64,000 nucleotides of DNA from JAAXHF01 sp965242605 (lineage in GTDB: Bacteria > Desulfobacterota > Binatia > Bin18), in the NCBI GenBank assembly GCA_965242605.1, contig CBDESS010000001.1, positions 682,001 through 746,000 on the forward strand. The letters run 5' to 3'. This document shows, piece after piece, positions 41,956-50,403 of this stretch. Numbering within the stretch: position 1 is the first letter of the stretch; each line of letters starts with the position of its first letter. The position numbers and the translations under genes are program-made. The notes beneath the pieces are model-generated. The model worked only from the letters and a program-made list of their open reading frames with translations, did no database searches and was not told where the DNA came from.

Positions 41956-44900
41956 ATGGACAATCGCTTCTTTGCCCAGCCGGTCCTGAACTCTCCCTAC
42001 GCCTATCCGGTGCGCCACTGGGAGCTGGACGAGCAGGGCCAGCCCACACAACGGATCAGTGAAGGCCGCCGCAGCGTGGCCTTCATCACCCCAATTCCCA
42101 AGCCCAGGAAGCGTAAACAGCTTGCACTGGCCCTTGACTCCGGCCAGGGACTTTCCACCCTGGAGCAGCAGTACGACCCGACTTCAATTATCAATGCCCT
42201 GCGCCGTCAGGTAGACCAGTGGCGGCGGCGGCCAGACCCGGCCAGCTGGCGCGTTACACCAGAGACCGCCCGGCTGCTCCAGCACTGGCGACACCACCGA
42301 TTCCACTCCATCCGCCCGTTCTTCTGTCAGCTCGAAGCGTGTGAGACCGTCATCTGGCTGACTGAGGTCGCACCAGGGGCCGGCAAGACCGGCAGGGACT
42401 TTCTCACCTACCTGCGCAACGCCAATGACGACGCCAACCCCGGTCTGGCCCGGCTGGCCCTCAAGCTGGCCACCGGGGCCGGCAAGACCACCGTCATGGC
42501 GATGCTGATCGCCTGGCAGACCATCAACGCGGTCCGCCACCCGACGAGCCGGAGGTTTACCCGCGGCTTCCTCGTCGTCACCCCGGGCATCACCATCAAA
42601 GACCGGCTGCGCGTCCTGTACCCGAACGACCCGGACAGCTATTACGCCAGCCGGGAACTGGTTCCCAGGGACATGCTCGGCGAGCTGGAACGGGCCAAGG
42701 TCGTGATTACCAACTACCACGCCTTCAAGCTGCGCGAGCGCCTCAACCTGTCCAAAGGTGGCCGCGCCCTGCTCCAGGGCCGGGGCGCGGCCCTGAATAC
42801 CCTGGAAACCGAGGGCCAGATGCTCCAGCGGGTCATGCCCGAGCTGCTAGGCATGAAGAACATCCTGGCCTTGAACGACGAGGCCCACCACTGCTACCGC
42901 GAGAAGCCGGGAGCGGACGCCGAAGGCCGGCTCAGGGGCCAGGACAGGGCCGAGGCGGAGAAAAACAACGCCACGGCCCGGCTGTGGAGTTCCGGTCTGG
43001 AGGCGGTGGGCCGCAAGCTGGGCCTCAGCCGGGTTATTGACCTGTCGGCAACACCGTTTTTCCTGCGCGGCTCAGGCTATGCCGAGGGTACCCTCTTCCC
43101 CTGGACCCTGAGCGACTTCTCGTTGATGGACGCGATTGAGTGCGGGATTGTCAAGCTGCCGCGCGTCCCGGTGGCCGACAATATCCCCGGCGGGGAGATG
43201 CCCACATTCCGCAACCTGTGGGAACATATTGGCCGGCGGATGCCAAAAAAAGGCCGGGGCAAGGCCAGCGGTCTCGACCCGCTCAGCCTGCCGGTCGAGC
43301 TGCAAACCGCCCTCGATGCCCTGTACGGACACTACGAAAAGACCTGTGCGCAGTGGATGGAGCGCGGCGTTGCAGCACCCCCGTGCTTTATTGTGGTGTG
43401 CAACAACACCGCGACCTCCAAGCTGGTGTACGACTACATTGCCGGCTTCAAGCGCCACCACCCGGACGGCTCACGCACGCTTGAGAATGGCCGCCTGCCG
43501 CTCTTTCGGAACTTTGACGAGGGCGGGAACTCCCTGGCCCGTCCCCATACCCTGCTCATTGACAGCGAACAACTCGAATCCGGCGCTGCCCTGGACCCCA
43601 ACTTTCGGGCTATGGCGGCTGACGAGATTGAGCGCTTCCGCCGCGAGATTGTTGAGCGGACCGGCGACCGTCGGCAGGCCGAACATATCTCTGACCAGGA
43701 CCTGCTCAGGGAGGTGATGAACACGGTTGGCAAGCCGGGCCGGCTCGGCGGGTCGATCCGCTGCGTGGTGTCGGTGGCCATGCTGACCGAAGGCTGGGAC
43801 GCCAGCACCGTCACCCATGTGCTGGGCGTCCGTGCCTTTGGTACTCAACTCCTGTGCGAGCAGGTCATTGGCCGGGCTTTGCGCCGGCAGTCCTACGAGC
43901 TCGACGACGACGGTCTGCTGCCTGTTGAGTACGCCGATGTGCTGGGGATTCCGTTTGACTTTACCGCCAAGCCGGTCGTGGCTCCGCCTCAGCCACCGCG
44001 CGAGACCGTTCAGGTCAGGGCCGTCCGGCCCGAGCGCGACCGGCTCGCAATCCGGTTTCCGCGTGTCGAAGGCTACCGGGTTGAACTGCCCGAGGAACGG
44101 CTCAGCGCCGAGTTCACCGGGGATTCTGTGCTGGAGTTGACGCCGGCGCTCGTCGGCCCGTCTCATACCCGCAACGCCGGCATTCTTGGCGAAGATGTCA
44201 ACCTCAGTCTCGAACACCTGCAAGACCTGCGCCGCTCAAGCCTGCTGTTCCACCTTGCCAAGCGGCTGCTGTATACCCGCTGGCGCGACCCCGGCCAGCA
44301 GCCCAAGCTCCACCTCTTCGGCCAGCTCAAGCGCATCACCAGGCAGTGGTGTGATACCTGCCTGCGCTGTGCCGGCGGCACCTATCCGGCTCAGCTCATG
44401 TATCAGGAGTTGGCCGATATGGCCTGCGAGCGCATGACCGCCGCCATCACCCGCTCCCTGGTGGGCCAACGCCCGGTCAAGGCCCTGCTCGACCCCTACA
44501 ACCCCGCCGGCTCTACCGACCATGTGCACTTCAGCACCTCCAGCCGCCAACGCTGGCAGGCCGACGCCGGCAAGTGTCACCTCAACTGGCTTGTGCTGGA
44601 CAGCGACTGGGAGGCCGAGTTCTGCCGCGTGGCCGAGGCCCATCCCCAGGTCCGGGCCTATGTCAAGAACCACAATCTCGGCCTGGAAGTCCCCTACCGC
44701 TACGGCTCGGCCCCGCGCCGCTATATCCCTGATTTCATCGTCCTGCTTGACGACGGCCGGCCTGACCCCTTGCAGCTCATCGTCGAGATCAAGGGCTACC
44801 GGGGCGAAGACGCCAAGGAGAAAAGGGCGGCGATGGAAACCTGTTGGCTGCCCGGGGTCAACCGGCTCGGCGAGTACGGCCGCTGGGCCTTTGCCGAGTT

Positions 44901-44967
44901 CACCGCCGTCTATGAGATTGAACGGCAGTTCGGGGAACTGATTGCGGCACAGATGGGGCGGGGCTGA
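41956..44967 (+). CDS. res: Type III restriction enzyme Res-like helicase-nuclease (BPTD_3080-type)
   Basis: 1,003 residues. SF2 helicase core with Walker A ATGAGKTT (~172-179), LVVTPGITIKDRLRVLYP, DEAHH (~309), DLSATPFF, and VVSVAMLTEGWDASTVTHVLGVRAFGTQLLCEQVIGRALRR as motifs V-VI. The C-terminal nuclease is YIPDFIVLLDD…LIVEIKGYRGED, a PD-x(n)-EIK active site (~925-947). Such proteins translocate and cut DNA with a Mod methylase, here encoded at 46356 after two intervening genes. A second P-loop-like TEVAPGAGKTGRDF at ~137 is probably not functional. ATG at 41956. Confidence 0.88.
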   Translation: MDNRFFAQPVLNSPYAYPVRHWELDEQGQPTQRISEGRRSVAFITPIPKPRKRKQLALALDSGQGLSTLEQQYDPTSIINALRRQVDQWRRRPDPASWRVTPETARLLQHWRHHRFHSIRPFFCQLEACETVIWLTEVAPGAGKTGRDFLTYLRNANDDANPGLARLALKLATGAGKTTVMAMLIAWQTINAVRHPTSRRFTRGFLVVTPGITIKDRLRVLYPNDPDSYYASRELVPRDMLGELERAKVVITNYHAFKLRERLNLSKGGRALLQGRGAALNTLETEGQMLQRVMPELLGMKNILALNDEAHHCYREKPGADAEGRLRGQDRAEAEKNNATARLWSSGLEAVGRKLGLSRVIDLSATPFFLRGSGYAEGTLFPWTLSDFSLMDAIECGIVKLPRVPVADNIPGGEMPTFRNLWEHIGRRMPKKGRGKASGLDPLSLPVELQTALDALYGHYEKTCAQWMERGVAAPPCFIVVCNNTATSKLVYDYIAGFKRHHPDGSRTLENGRLPLFRNFDEGGNSLARPHTLLIDSEQLESGAALDPNFRAMAADEIERFRREIVERTGDRRQAEHISDQDLLREVMNTVGKPGRLGGSIRCVVSVAMLTEGWDASTVTHVLGVRAFGTQLLCEQVIGRALRRQSYELDDDGLLPVEYADVLGIPFDFTAKPVVAPPQPPRETVQVRAVRPERDRLAIRFPRVEGYRVELPEERLSAEFTGDSVLELTPALVGPSHTRNAGILGEDVNLSLEHLQDLRRSSLLFHLAKRLLYTRWRDPGQQPKLHLFGQLKRITRQWCDTCLRCAGGTYPAQLMYQELADMACERMTAAITRSLVGQRPVKALLDPYNPAGSTDHVHFSTSSRQRWQADAGKCHLNWLVLDSDWEAEFCRVAEAHPQVRAYVKNHNLGLEVPYRYGSAPRRYIPDFIVLLDDGRPDPLQLIVEIKGYRGEDAKEKRAAMETCWLPGVNRLGEYGRWAFAEFTAVYEIERQFGELIAAQMGRG

Positions 44968-45037
44968 CCCGGGCCGGGGGCCGGACCTTGCCTTTGGACC
45001 CTTGTTTTGGTGGCTGAAAACCTTGTAGAAAGAGGCT

Positions 45038-45313
45038 GTGCCCAAATACCTGCTCATCCTTGAAGACCCGTCCGCGCTGGACAAAGAAACGCTGACCGCC
45101 CGCTACAAGGTGGTCTACAGCATCAACCCGCATACCTGGGCGATCCACACCAGCGACTCGACGCGCGAAATAAGCGAAGCCTTATTCTCTACCCCATCTG
45201 AAACCTACCAGCCGCCTTCTCATGCGGTGTATCGGGTAGACGCCTGGTGGGGCTACGAGATCCGCACGCTGTGGGAGTGGCTGGACCGCAAGGAGGCATG
45301 GCTGCGTGATTGA
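45038..45313 (+). CDS. Hypothetical small protein in the type III-like island
   Basis: 91 residues from a GTG with AAGAGG upstream. The mix of KYLLILEDPSALDKETLTARYKVVYSINPHTWAIHTSDSTREISEALF suggests a small alpha/beta domain of the kind that accompanies defence islands. I do not recognise the family. Its stop overlaps the start of the next gene by eight bases, so the two are probably co-translated. Confidence 0.6.
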   Translation: MPKYLLILEDPSALDKETLTARYKVVYSINPHTWAIHTSDSTREISEALFSTPSETYQPPSHAVYRVDAWWGYEIRTLWEWLDRKEAWLRD

Positions 45314-46052
45314 CGATGCCCCTGGCCGCGCTGCGCCGCAAAGCTCCAGACTGCCGAAGGACCTGCCGGAGGGGCAGCCTCACCCCCGTGCGGAGCAGGA
45401 CTCGTCCGCTCTGCACGGAGCGGCTGATCTGAGCGAACGCTTCGGGCGCATAGAGGAGAGAACCGAGCACCTGCAAGGCGATATTGCCCAACTGCGCGGC
45501 GAGATGGGCGAGTTGCGCGGCGAAGTGGGCGCGCTGCGCAAGGAGATGGGCGACCTCCGCAGCACCATGGCCACCGAGATGGGCGACCTCCGCAGCACCA
45601 TGGCCACCGAGATGGGCGACCTCCGCAGCACCATGGCCACCCGGGCCGATATCGACCAACTCCACACCGAGACGGGCGACCTCCGCAGCACCATGGCCAC
45701 CCGGGCCGATATCGACCAACTCCGCACCGAGATAGACGACCTCCGCAGCACCATGGCCACCGAGATAGGCGACCTCCGCAGCACCATGGCCACCCGGGCC
45801 GATATCGACCAACTCCGCACCGAGATGGGCGGGCTGCGCACATCTACCCGCACCGACATTGCTCAGCTCCGCAGCGAGATGCGGGGCATGGTCGGGCAGA
45901 CCGCGTTCTGGTCTGGCATCGCCATTGTTGTCGCCGTCCTGCTGGGGTTCGGGACGCTGGTCTATAACAAGATTCCTGACCAGTTCCCCGCGCAGCCAGC
46001 CCAGCCAGGCGTTGAATCCGGGTACACGCCGGCTCACCCCCCCGCCGCTTGA
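45306..46052 (+). CDS. Repeat-rich coiled-coil protein with C-terminal transmembrane helix
   Basis: 248 residues from a GTG at 45306. After an unstructured Pro-rich start the protein becomes a long coiled coil: GDIAQLRGEMGELRGEVGALRKEMGDLRSTM, then six copies of DLRSTMAT and three of RADIDQLxTE (about residues 80-175). A single membrane helix follows at about 200-221 (FWSGIAIVVAVLLGFGTLVY) and a short Pro-rich tail. The layout recalls DUF1640-like membrane coiled coils. Its position between Res and Mod suggests a scaffold or membrane anchor for the restriction complex; that is inference. Confidence 0.7.
   Translation: MIDDAPGRAAPQSSRLPKDLPEGQPHPRAEQDSSALHGAADLSERFGRIEERTEHLQGDIAQLRGEMGELRGEVGALRKEMGDLRSTMATEMGDLRSTMATEMGDLRSTMATRADIDQLHTETGDLRSTMATRADIDQLRTEIDDLRSTMATEIGDLRSTMATRADIDQLRTEMGGLRTSTRTDIAQLRSEMRGMVGQTAFWSGIAIVVAVLLGFGTLVYNKIPDQFPAQPAQPGVESGYTPAHPPAA
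45543..45834. repeat. In-frame tandem repeats coding for the coiled coil
   Basis: The core GACCTCCGCAGCACCATGG recurs six times, either directly or with an intervening segment encoding RADIDQL. Copies are nearly identical at DNA level, unlike the flanks, so they arose by recent slippage or recombination. Units are multiples of three bases, which keeps the reading frame. Confidence 0.9.
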
Positions 46053-46204
46053 GCGTCCGCCCCTTCGCCTATGCGGAGCGGGCACGGAAATCCCAGATTC
46101 CAGGCACATACATTTGACAAAGGGCCAATTCCTGTCGTATTCTCTCAGGTGATCCGCCCCTTGGCAGTACGCTGTGTTCCTTGCGATCCTCAGGATGCAG
46201 CCAA

Positions 46205-46224
46205 CCCCTTGGGGCTATTTTTTT
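46205..46224 (+). terminator. Weak intrinsic terminator-like hairpin
   Basis: CCCC-TT-GGGG (or AGCC with GGCT, loop of ten) is followed by CTATTTTTTT. The T-run is good but the stem choice is ambiguous. Confidence 0.4.
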
Positions 46225-46270
46225 GTGGGCAGCGTTTGATGACCACAGTCGCAATCCTCTGTCCCTGGCT

Positions 46271-46346
46271 GGGATCGCGGGTGTCTCGCCCGCTTGTGTT
46301 CAGGATGGCCCATTGACAGCACTGCGGGCAGGATGCCCGCGCTCCC
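46271..46346. repeat. REP/BIME-like pair of inverted palindromes
   Basis: GCGGG-x7-CCCGC at 46277-46293 and GCGGGC-AGGAT-GCCCGC at 46324-46340. The reverse complement of the second copy (GGGAGCGCGGGCATCCTGCC…) aligns with the first (GGGATCGCGGGTGTCTCGCC…), so they are diverged copies in opposite orientation about 30 bp apart. Such elements are dispersed in large bacterial genomes. Confidence 0.7.
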
Positions 46347-46355
46347 ATCAGAAGC

Positions 46356-49226
46356 GTGAAAAAGGCGAAGAAGAAGGCGAAGAAGCAGGTCAGGACGCTG
46401 ACCCACCCCGAGGCCCGGCGGCCCAATATCCCGACCGCTGAGGTGCAGGCGGTGATGGACAAGGAGGAGCAGACCCCGGTCCGGGTGGTCTACGGCCGGC
46501 GGAATCGAGACCTGGACCCGCAGCTGGTGTGGCGTGGCAAGGATGAGCAGGACTGGTCGGAGCTGGTGGTCCACGCTCCGCCGCTCTACATTCAGGAGAA
46601 GGTTCACCCCAAGGCCCTGATTGATGACCTGGTGGCGAGCGGCAAGCAACGCGCCGCCGAGCGGCAGCCTGACCTGTTCGCCGACTTCAACGGCCTGCCC
46701 GACGCGGCCCGCGGCGCGGAGTTCTATCGGCACGATGCCAACTGGACCAACCGCATGATCCTGGGCGACAGCCTGCATGTCATGGCGTCTCTGGCCGAGC
46801 GTGAGGGGCTGCGCGGTCAGGTGCAGTGCATCTATCTTGACCCGCCCTACGGCATCAAGTTCAACTCGAACTTTCAGTGGTCTACCACCAGCCGCGATGT
46901 GAAGGACGGCAAGGCCAGCCACATCACCCGCGAGCCTGAGCAGGTCAAAGCCTTCCGGGATACCTGGCGGGACGGCATTCACTCGTATCTGACCTATCTG
47001 CGGGACCGGCTGACGGTGGCGCGGGATTTGTTGACCGAGAGCGGTTCTATCTTTGTGCAGATTGGGGATGAGAATGTGCATCGGGTGCGGGCGGTGATGG
47101 ATGAGGTGTTTGGGGAGGGGAATTACGTAGTAACGTTGAAATTCTCGAAGACGACGGGGCTTGGCGGCAAATACGTTGACGAGACCTTTGACTACATCAT
47201 CTGGTCGGCCAAGAGCAAGTCACGATTGAAGTTTCGGCGACTGTACCTCAAGCGCGTTCTTGGTGGGTCGGGGGCGACACAGTACAAGTATGTCATGTCT
47301 CCGCCGGGCGTTACGGAGGCGAGGAACGCACAGGCGGACGATCGTCTGTTTTCACACGGCGATTTGACATCCCAAACGGGCAATCGAACGACGACATTCG
47401 GCTTTTTACTTAACGGGCACCCAATAGCGGCACCAAGGAAAGGCGGATGGAAGACAAACAAAACAGGCATGGATCGCTTGGTTAGGGCAGATCGCCTTGT
47501 CCGGTTTGGCAACACCCCGCGCTATGTGCGGTACTTTGATGACTCCTCCTACTATCCGCTCGGGTCAGCTTGGCTGGATACAAACATAAGCGGTTTTGGC
47601 GATGACAAGGTGTATGTTGTTCAGACGCTCAGAAAAGTCGTAGAACGCTGCATCCTGATGACCACCGACCCCGGTGACCTGGTCCTTGACCCGACCTGCG
47701 GCTCGGGCACAACCGCGTATGTGGCCGAGCAGTGGGGCCGCCGCTGGATTACGATTGACACCTCTCGCGTTGCGCTGGCCCTGGCCCGCGCCCGACTCAT
47801 GGGCGCACGCCATCCCTACTACCTGCTCGCCGACAGCCCGGAAGGCCAACGCAAAGAAGCCGAACTGACCGGCAAAGCCCCATCTGAAACGCCGACCTAT
47901 GGCAACATCCAACACGGCTTCGTCTATGATCGTGTGCCCCACATCACCCTGAAATCCATCGCCAACAACGCCGAAATTGACGTGATCCATGAGCAGTACC
48001 AGAACACGCTTGAACCGCTGCGGGATGCACTCAATGCTGCCCTGCAAGAGCAGTGGCAGGAGTGGGAAATCCCGCGTCAGGCCGGCGAGAGCTGGCCGGC
48101 GGAGGCCAGGCGGCTGCACGCCGAATGGTGGAAGACACGCACCGCCCGCCAGCAGGCCATTGACGCCTCTATTGCCGCCAAGGCCGACTATGAATATCTG
48201 TACGACAAACCCCACGAAGACAAATCCAAGGTCCGGGTAGCCGGTCCGTTCACGGTCGAGAGCCTGTCGCCGCATCGGGTTCTGGCCGTTGATGAAGACG
48301 ATGAACTGATCGGCCTGGAAGCCGGCCGGAATAGCCGGCGGGACCAGAAGGACGAAACGCGGCGACCCGGCGAAACCGACTTTGCCGCGGTCATCCTGGA
48401 GCACTTGCGGACCGCCGGGGTGCAGCAGGCCCACAAGGAAGATACCATCCGGTTCAGCGCAGTCACCGGCTGGCCGGGCCGGCTGGTGTGCGCCGAAGGC
48501 CGCTATGTCGAGGGCGACGCCCCCCTCCCTGACCCTCCCCCTCAAGGGGAGAGGGAAGCAGCGGAACAACGCGCTGCGCCTCCGCCTCACGCGGAGGGGG
48601 AAGCCGTGGAAAAACGCGCCGGTATCTTCATCGGCCCGGAGTTTGGCACGGTCTCCCGGGCCGACCTGGTGGCCGCGGCACGCGAGGCCGGCGAGGCCGG
48701 TTTTGACAGCCTGATCGCCTGCGCCTTCAACTACGACGCCCATTCCGCAGAGTTTGACCGGCTGGGCCGCCTGCCGGTGCTCAAAGCCCGCATGAACGCC
48801 GACCTGCACATGGCCGACGACCTGAAAAACACCGGGGCCGGCAACCTCTTCGTCATCTTCGGCGAGCCGGACATTGACCTGCTGGAAGCCGAAGACGGCA
48901 CACTGCGGGTCAGGCTCAACGGCGTCGATGTCTTCCACCCCACCACCGGCGAGGTGCGCAGCGACGGGCCGGAGGGCATCGCCTGCTGGTTCCTTGACAC
49001 CGACTACAACGAAGAGAGCTTCTTTGTCCGCCACGCTTACTTCCTGGGCGCGAACGACCCCTACACATCGCTCAAGACCACCCTCAAGGCCGAGATTGAC
49101 CCGGACGCCTGGGCGGCCCTCCACAGCGACACCTCCCGCCCCTTTGCCAAGCCGCCATCTGGCCGCCTCGCCGTCAAGGTCATCAACCACCTCGGCGACG
49201 AAGTGATGAAGGTGTTTCGGGTGTGA
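46356..49226 (+). CDS. mod: Type III restriction-modification DNA methyltransferase Mod-like
   Basis: 956 residues. The catalytic motif IV is CIYLDPPYGIKFNSNFQW (~160) and motif I comes later, LVLDPTCGSGTTAYVAEQWGRR (~444), the beta-class order of N6-adenine Mod subunits. RMILGDSLHVMASLAE precedes, and SIFVQIGDENVHRVRAVMDEVFGEGNYV follows. The long C-terminal half is DNA-binding and Res-interaction-like. An inserted segment about residues 726-756 has two imperfect 15-residue copies, PPPQGEREAAEQRAA and PPPHAEGEAVEKRAG. GTG start at 46356, with lysine-rich KKAKKKAKKQ; a later ATG is an alternative. Confidence 0.92.
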   Translation: MKKAKKKAKKQVRTLTHPEARRPNIPTAEVQAVMDKEEQTPVRVVYGRRNRDLDPQLVWRGKDEQDWSELVVHAPPLYIQEKVHPKALIDDLVASGKQRAAERQPDLFADFNGLPDAARGAEFYRHDANWTNRMILGDSLHVMASLAEREGLRGQVQCIYLDPPYGIKFNSNFQWSTTSRDVKDGKASHITREPEQVKAFRDTWRDGIHSYLTYLRDRLTVARDLLTESGSIFVQIGDENVHRVRAVMDEVFGEGNYVVTLKFSKTTGLGGKYVDETFDYIIWSAKSKSRLKFRRLYLKRVLGGSGATQYKYVMSPPGVTEARNAQADDRLFSHGDLTSQTGNRTTTFGFLLNGHPIAAPRKGGWKTNKTGMDRLVRADRLVRFGNTPRYVRYFDDSSYYPLGSAWLDTNISGFGDDKVYVVQTLRKVVERCILMTTDPGDLVLDPTCGSGTTAYVAEQWGRRWITIDTSRVALALARARLMGARHPYYLLADSPEGQRKEAELTGKAPSETPTYGNIQHGFVYDRVPHITLKSIANNAEIDVIHEQYQNTLEPLRDALNAALQEQWQEWEIPRQAGESWPAEARRLHAEWWKTRTARQQAIDASIAAKADYEYLYDKPHEDKSKVRVAGPFTVESLSPHRVLAVDEDDELIGLEAGRNSRRDQKDETRRPGETDFAAVILEHLRTAGVQQAHKEDTIRFSAVTGWPGRLVCAEGRYVEGDAPLPDPPPQGEREAAEQRAAPPPHAEGEAVEKRAGIFIGPEFGTVSRADLVAAAREAGEAGFDSLIACAFNYDAHSAEFDRLGRLPVLKARMNADLHMADDLKNTGAGNLFVIFGEPDIDLLEAEDGTLRVRLNGVDVFHPTTGEVRSDGPEGIACWFLDTDYNEESFFVRHAYFLGANDPYTSLKTTLKAEIDPDAWAALHSDTSRPFAKPPSGRLAVKVINHLGDEVMKVFRV
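48534..48623. repeat. Two 45-bp imperfect copies of a palindromic element inside the mod gene
   Basis: Copies begin at 48534 and 48579 (CCTCCCCCTCAAGGGG… and CCTCCGCCTCACGCGG…). Each contains a hairpin, CCCTCCCC/GGGGAGAGGG and CCTCCGC/GCGGAGG, and each encodes a 15-residue hydrophilic unit. The total is in frame, so the methylase is not interrupted. Confidence 0.8.
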
Positions 49227-49248
49227 ATTACCCACATGGGAGAGGGAC

Positions 49249-50403
49249 ATGGCCACGCGGCGGAACAAAAGCACGCCCCCAAAACTCAATTCGACCACAA
49301 AGGTGCCGGTTAAGGCGCTCCGGTTCGATCGAGAGAACCCGCGGCTGATCGGACAGGATGCTGACGCCTCGGATGAGTTCATCATCGCGCAACTCTACCG
49401 CTCTGCCGAACTCGATGAGCTGTTGCAGTCCGTTTCGACGAACGGCTATCTCGACATCGAACCGCTGATCGTCATGGCCGCCGCCCCAAACGGCCCTGAC
49501 GGTCTCATCGTGCTTGAAGGCAACCGAAGGCTTGCGACCCTCCGACTGCTACGCGAAGAGGGCTTGGCCGGCCGGATCAGATCGTCGCAAAAACTGCACA
49601 TTGAGGTCCCGCAGGTCAATGAGGCTCTGAGGGAGTCCTTCAACGAAGTGTCTGTATATCGTGTGAAAACCCGTGAAGCGGCGCGCTCGTTCATTGGCTT
49701 CAAGCATATCAACGGCGCGGCAAAGTGGGATTCGTATGCCAAGGCAAGGTTCGCCGCCAAGTGGTACGGGAGCGCCAATACCCCGCTGGAAGAAATCGCG
49801 CGCGCCATTGGCGACCGGCACGACACCATAAAGCGCATGGTATCGGCGATCTACGTTCTCGAACAAGCCAAAGACAAGGAGCAGTTTGATCTCGAAGACC
49901 GGAGCACAAAAAGACTCAACTTCTCCCATCTCTATACCGCCCTTTCCCGCTCGCAGTACATGGACTACCTGGGCATCGCCACCGCCTGGACACGCTACGA
50001 TCCAAAACCTGACCCGGTGCCGCCGGAACGACTTGAACGCCTGAGGAAGGTGCTCGTGTGGATGTACGGCTCCAAAGAGGAAAACGCAAAACCAGTTGTG
50101 CGGGCGCAAAACCCCGACATCAAGCGTCTTGGCGAAGTCCTCGTTCATGCAGAAGCGCTTCACGTCCTCGAAACGACCGACGATCTCACCCAGGCCCATG
50201 AAAGCACGGAACCCGCCGACCGGCGCTTTATCGCTTCCTTGATCCGTGCCCGGCAGGAAATCCGGGCTGCTGCCGCTTCCTTGAGAGCCTACGACGGTCG
50301 TGACAAGTCGCTGCTCGATATCGCAGAAGACGTCAAGGAAGACGCGGAAACTGTTCATTCGAGAATGGCCAAAAAGTTCCGTGAAGCCGATGCCGAAGAA
50401 TGA
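49249..50403 (+). CDS. ParB/Srx-like N-terminal domain protein
   Basis: 384 residues. The ParB-like nuclease or CTPase motif is DIEPLIVMAAAPNG…LIVLEGNRRLATLRLLREE (residues ~70-105, GNRRLAT matching the G-x-RR-x-x-A box). A helix-turn-helix-like region follows (IARAIGDRHDTIKRMVSAIYVL). These are not chromosome-segregation ParB but belong to the ParB/sulfiredoxin-fold proteins found in mobile and defence contexts. Starts 22 bp after mod, with GGGAGAGGG upstream. Its last base pairs overlap the next start (ATGA). Confidence 0.82.
   Translation: MATRRNKSTPPKLNSTTKVPVKALRFDRENPRLIGQDADASDEFIIAQLYRSAELDELLQSVSTNGYLDIEPLIVMAAAPNGPDGLIVLEGNRRLATLRLLREEGLAGRIRSSQKLHIEVPQVNEALRESFNEVSVYRVKTREAARSFIGFKHINGAAKWDSYAKARFAAKWYGSANTPLEEIARAIGDRHDTIKRMVSAIYVLEQAKDKEQFDLEDRSTKRLNFSHLYTALSRSQYMDYLGIATAWTRYDPKPDPVPPERLERLRKVLVWMYGSKEENAKPVVRAQNPDIKRLGEVLVHAEALHVLETTDDLTQAHESTEPADRRFIASLIRARQEIRAAAASLRAYDGRDKSLLDIAEDVKEDAETVHSRMAKKFREADAEE

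Larger units (their letters stand above)
46053..46355. other. 303-bp non-coding spacer with hairpins
   Basis: No convincing gene lies here. A GC stem next to TATTTTTTT (about 46198-46224) could be a weak terminator for the coiled-coil gene. At 46271-46346 two similar palindromes in opposite orientation form a REP/BIME-like element. The Mod gene begins at a GTG right after it with no obvious ribosome site, so Mod may be expressed at a low level or start further in, at an ATG near codon 34. Confidence 0.7.

Noticed and set aside
42364..42390. A second functional P-loop in the Res-like protein (APGAGKT)
   Set aside because: The later ATGAGKT is in the expected place relative to DEAH; the earlier copy is probably coincidental.
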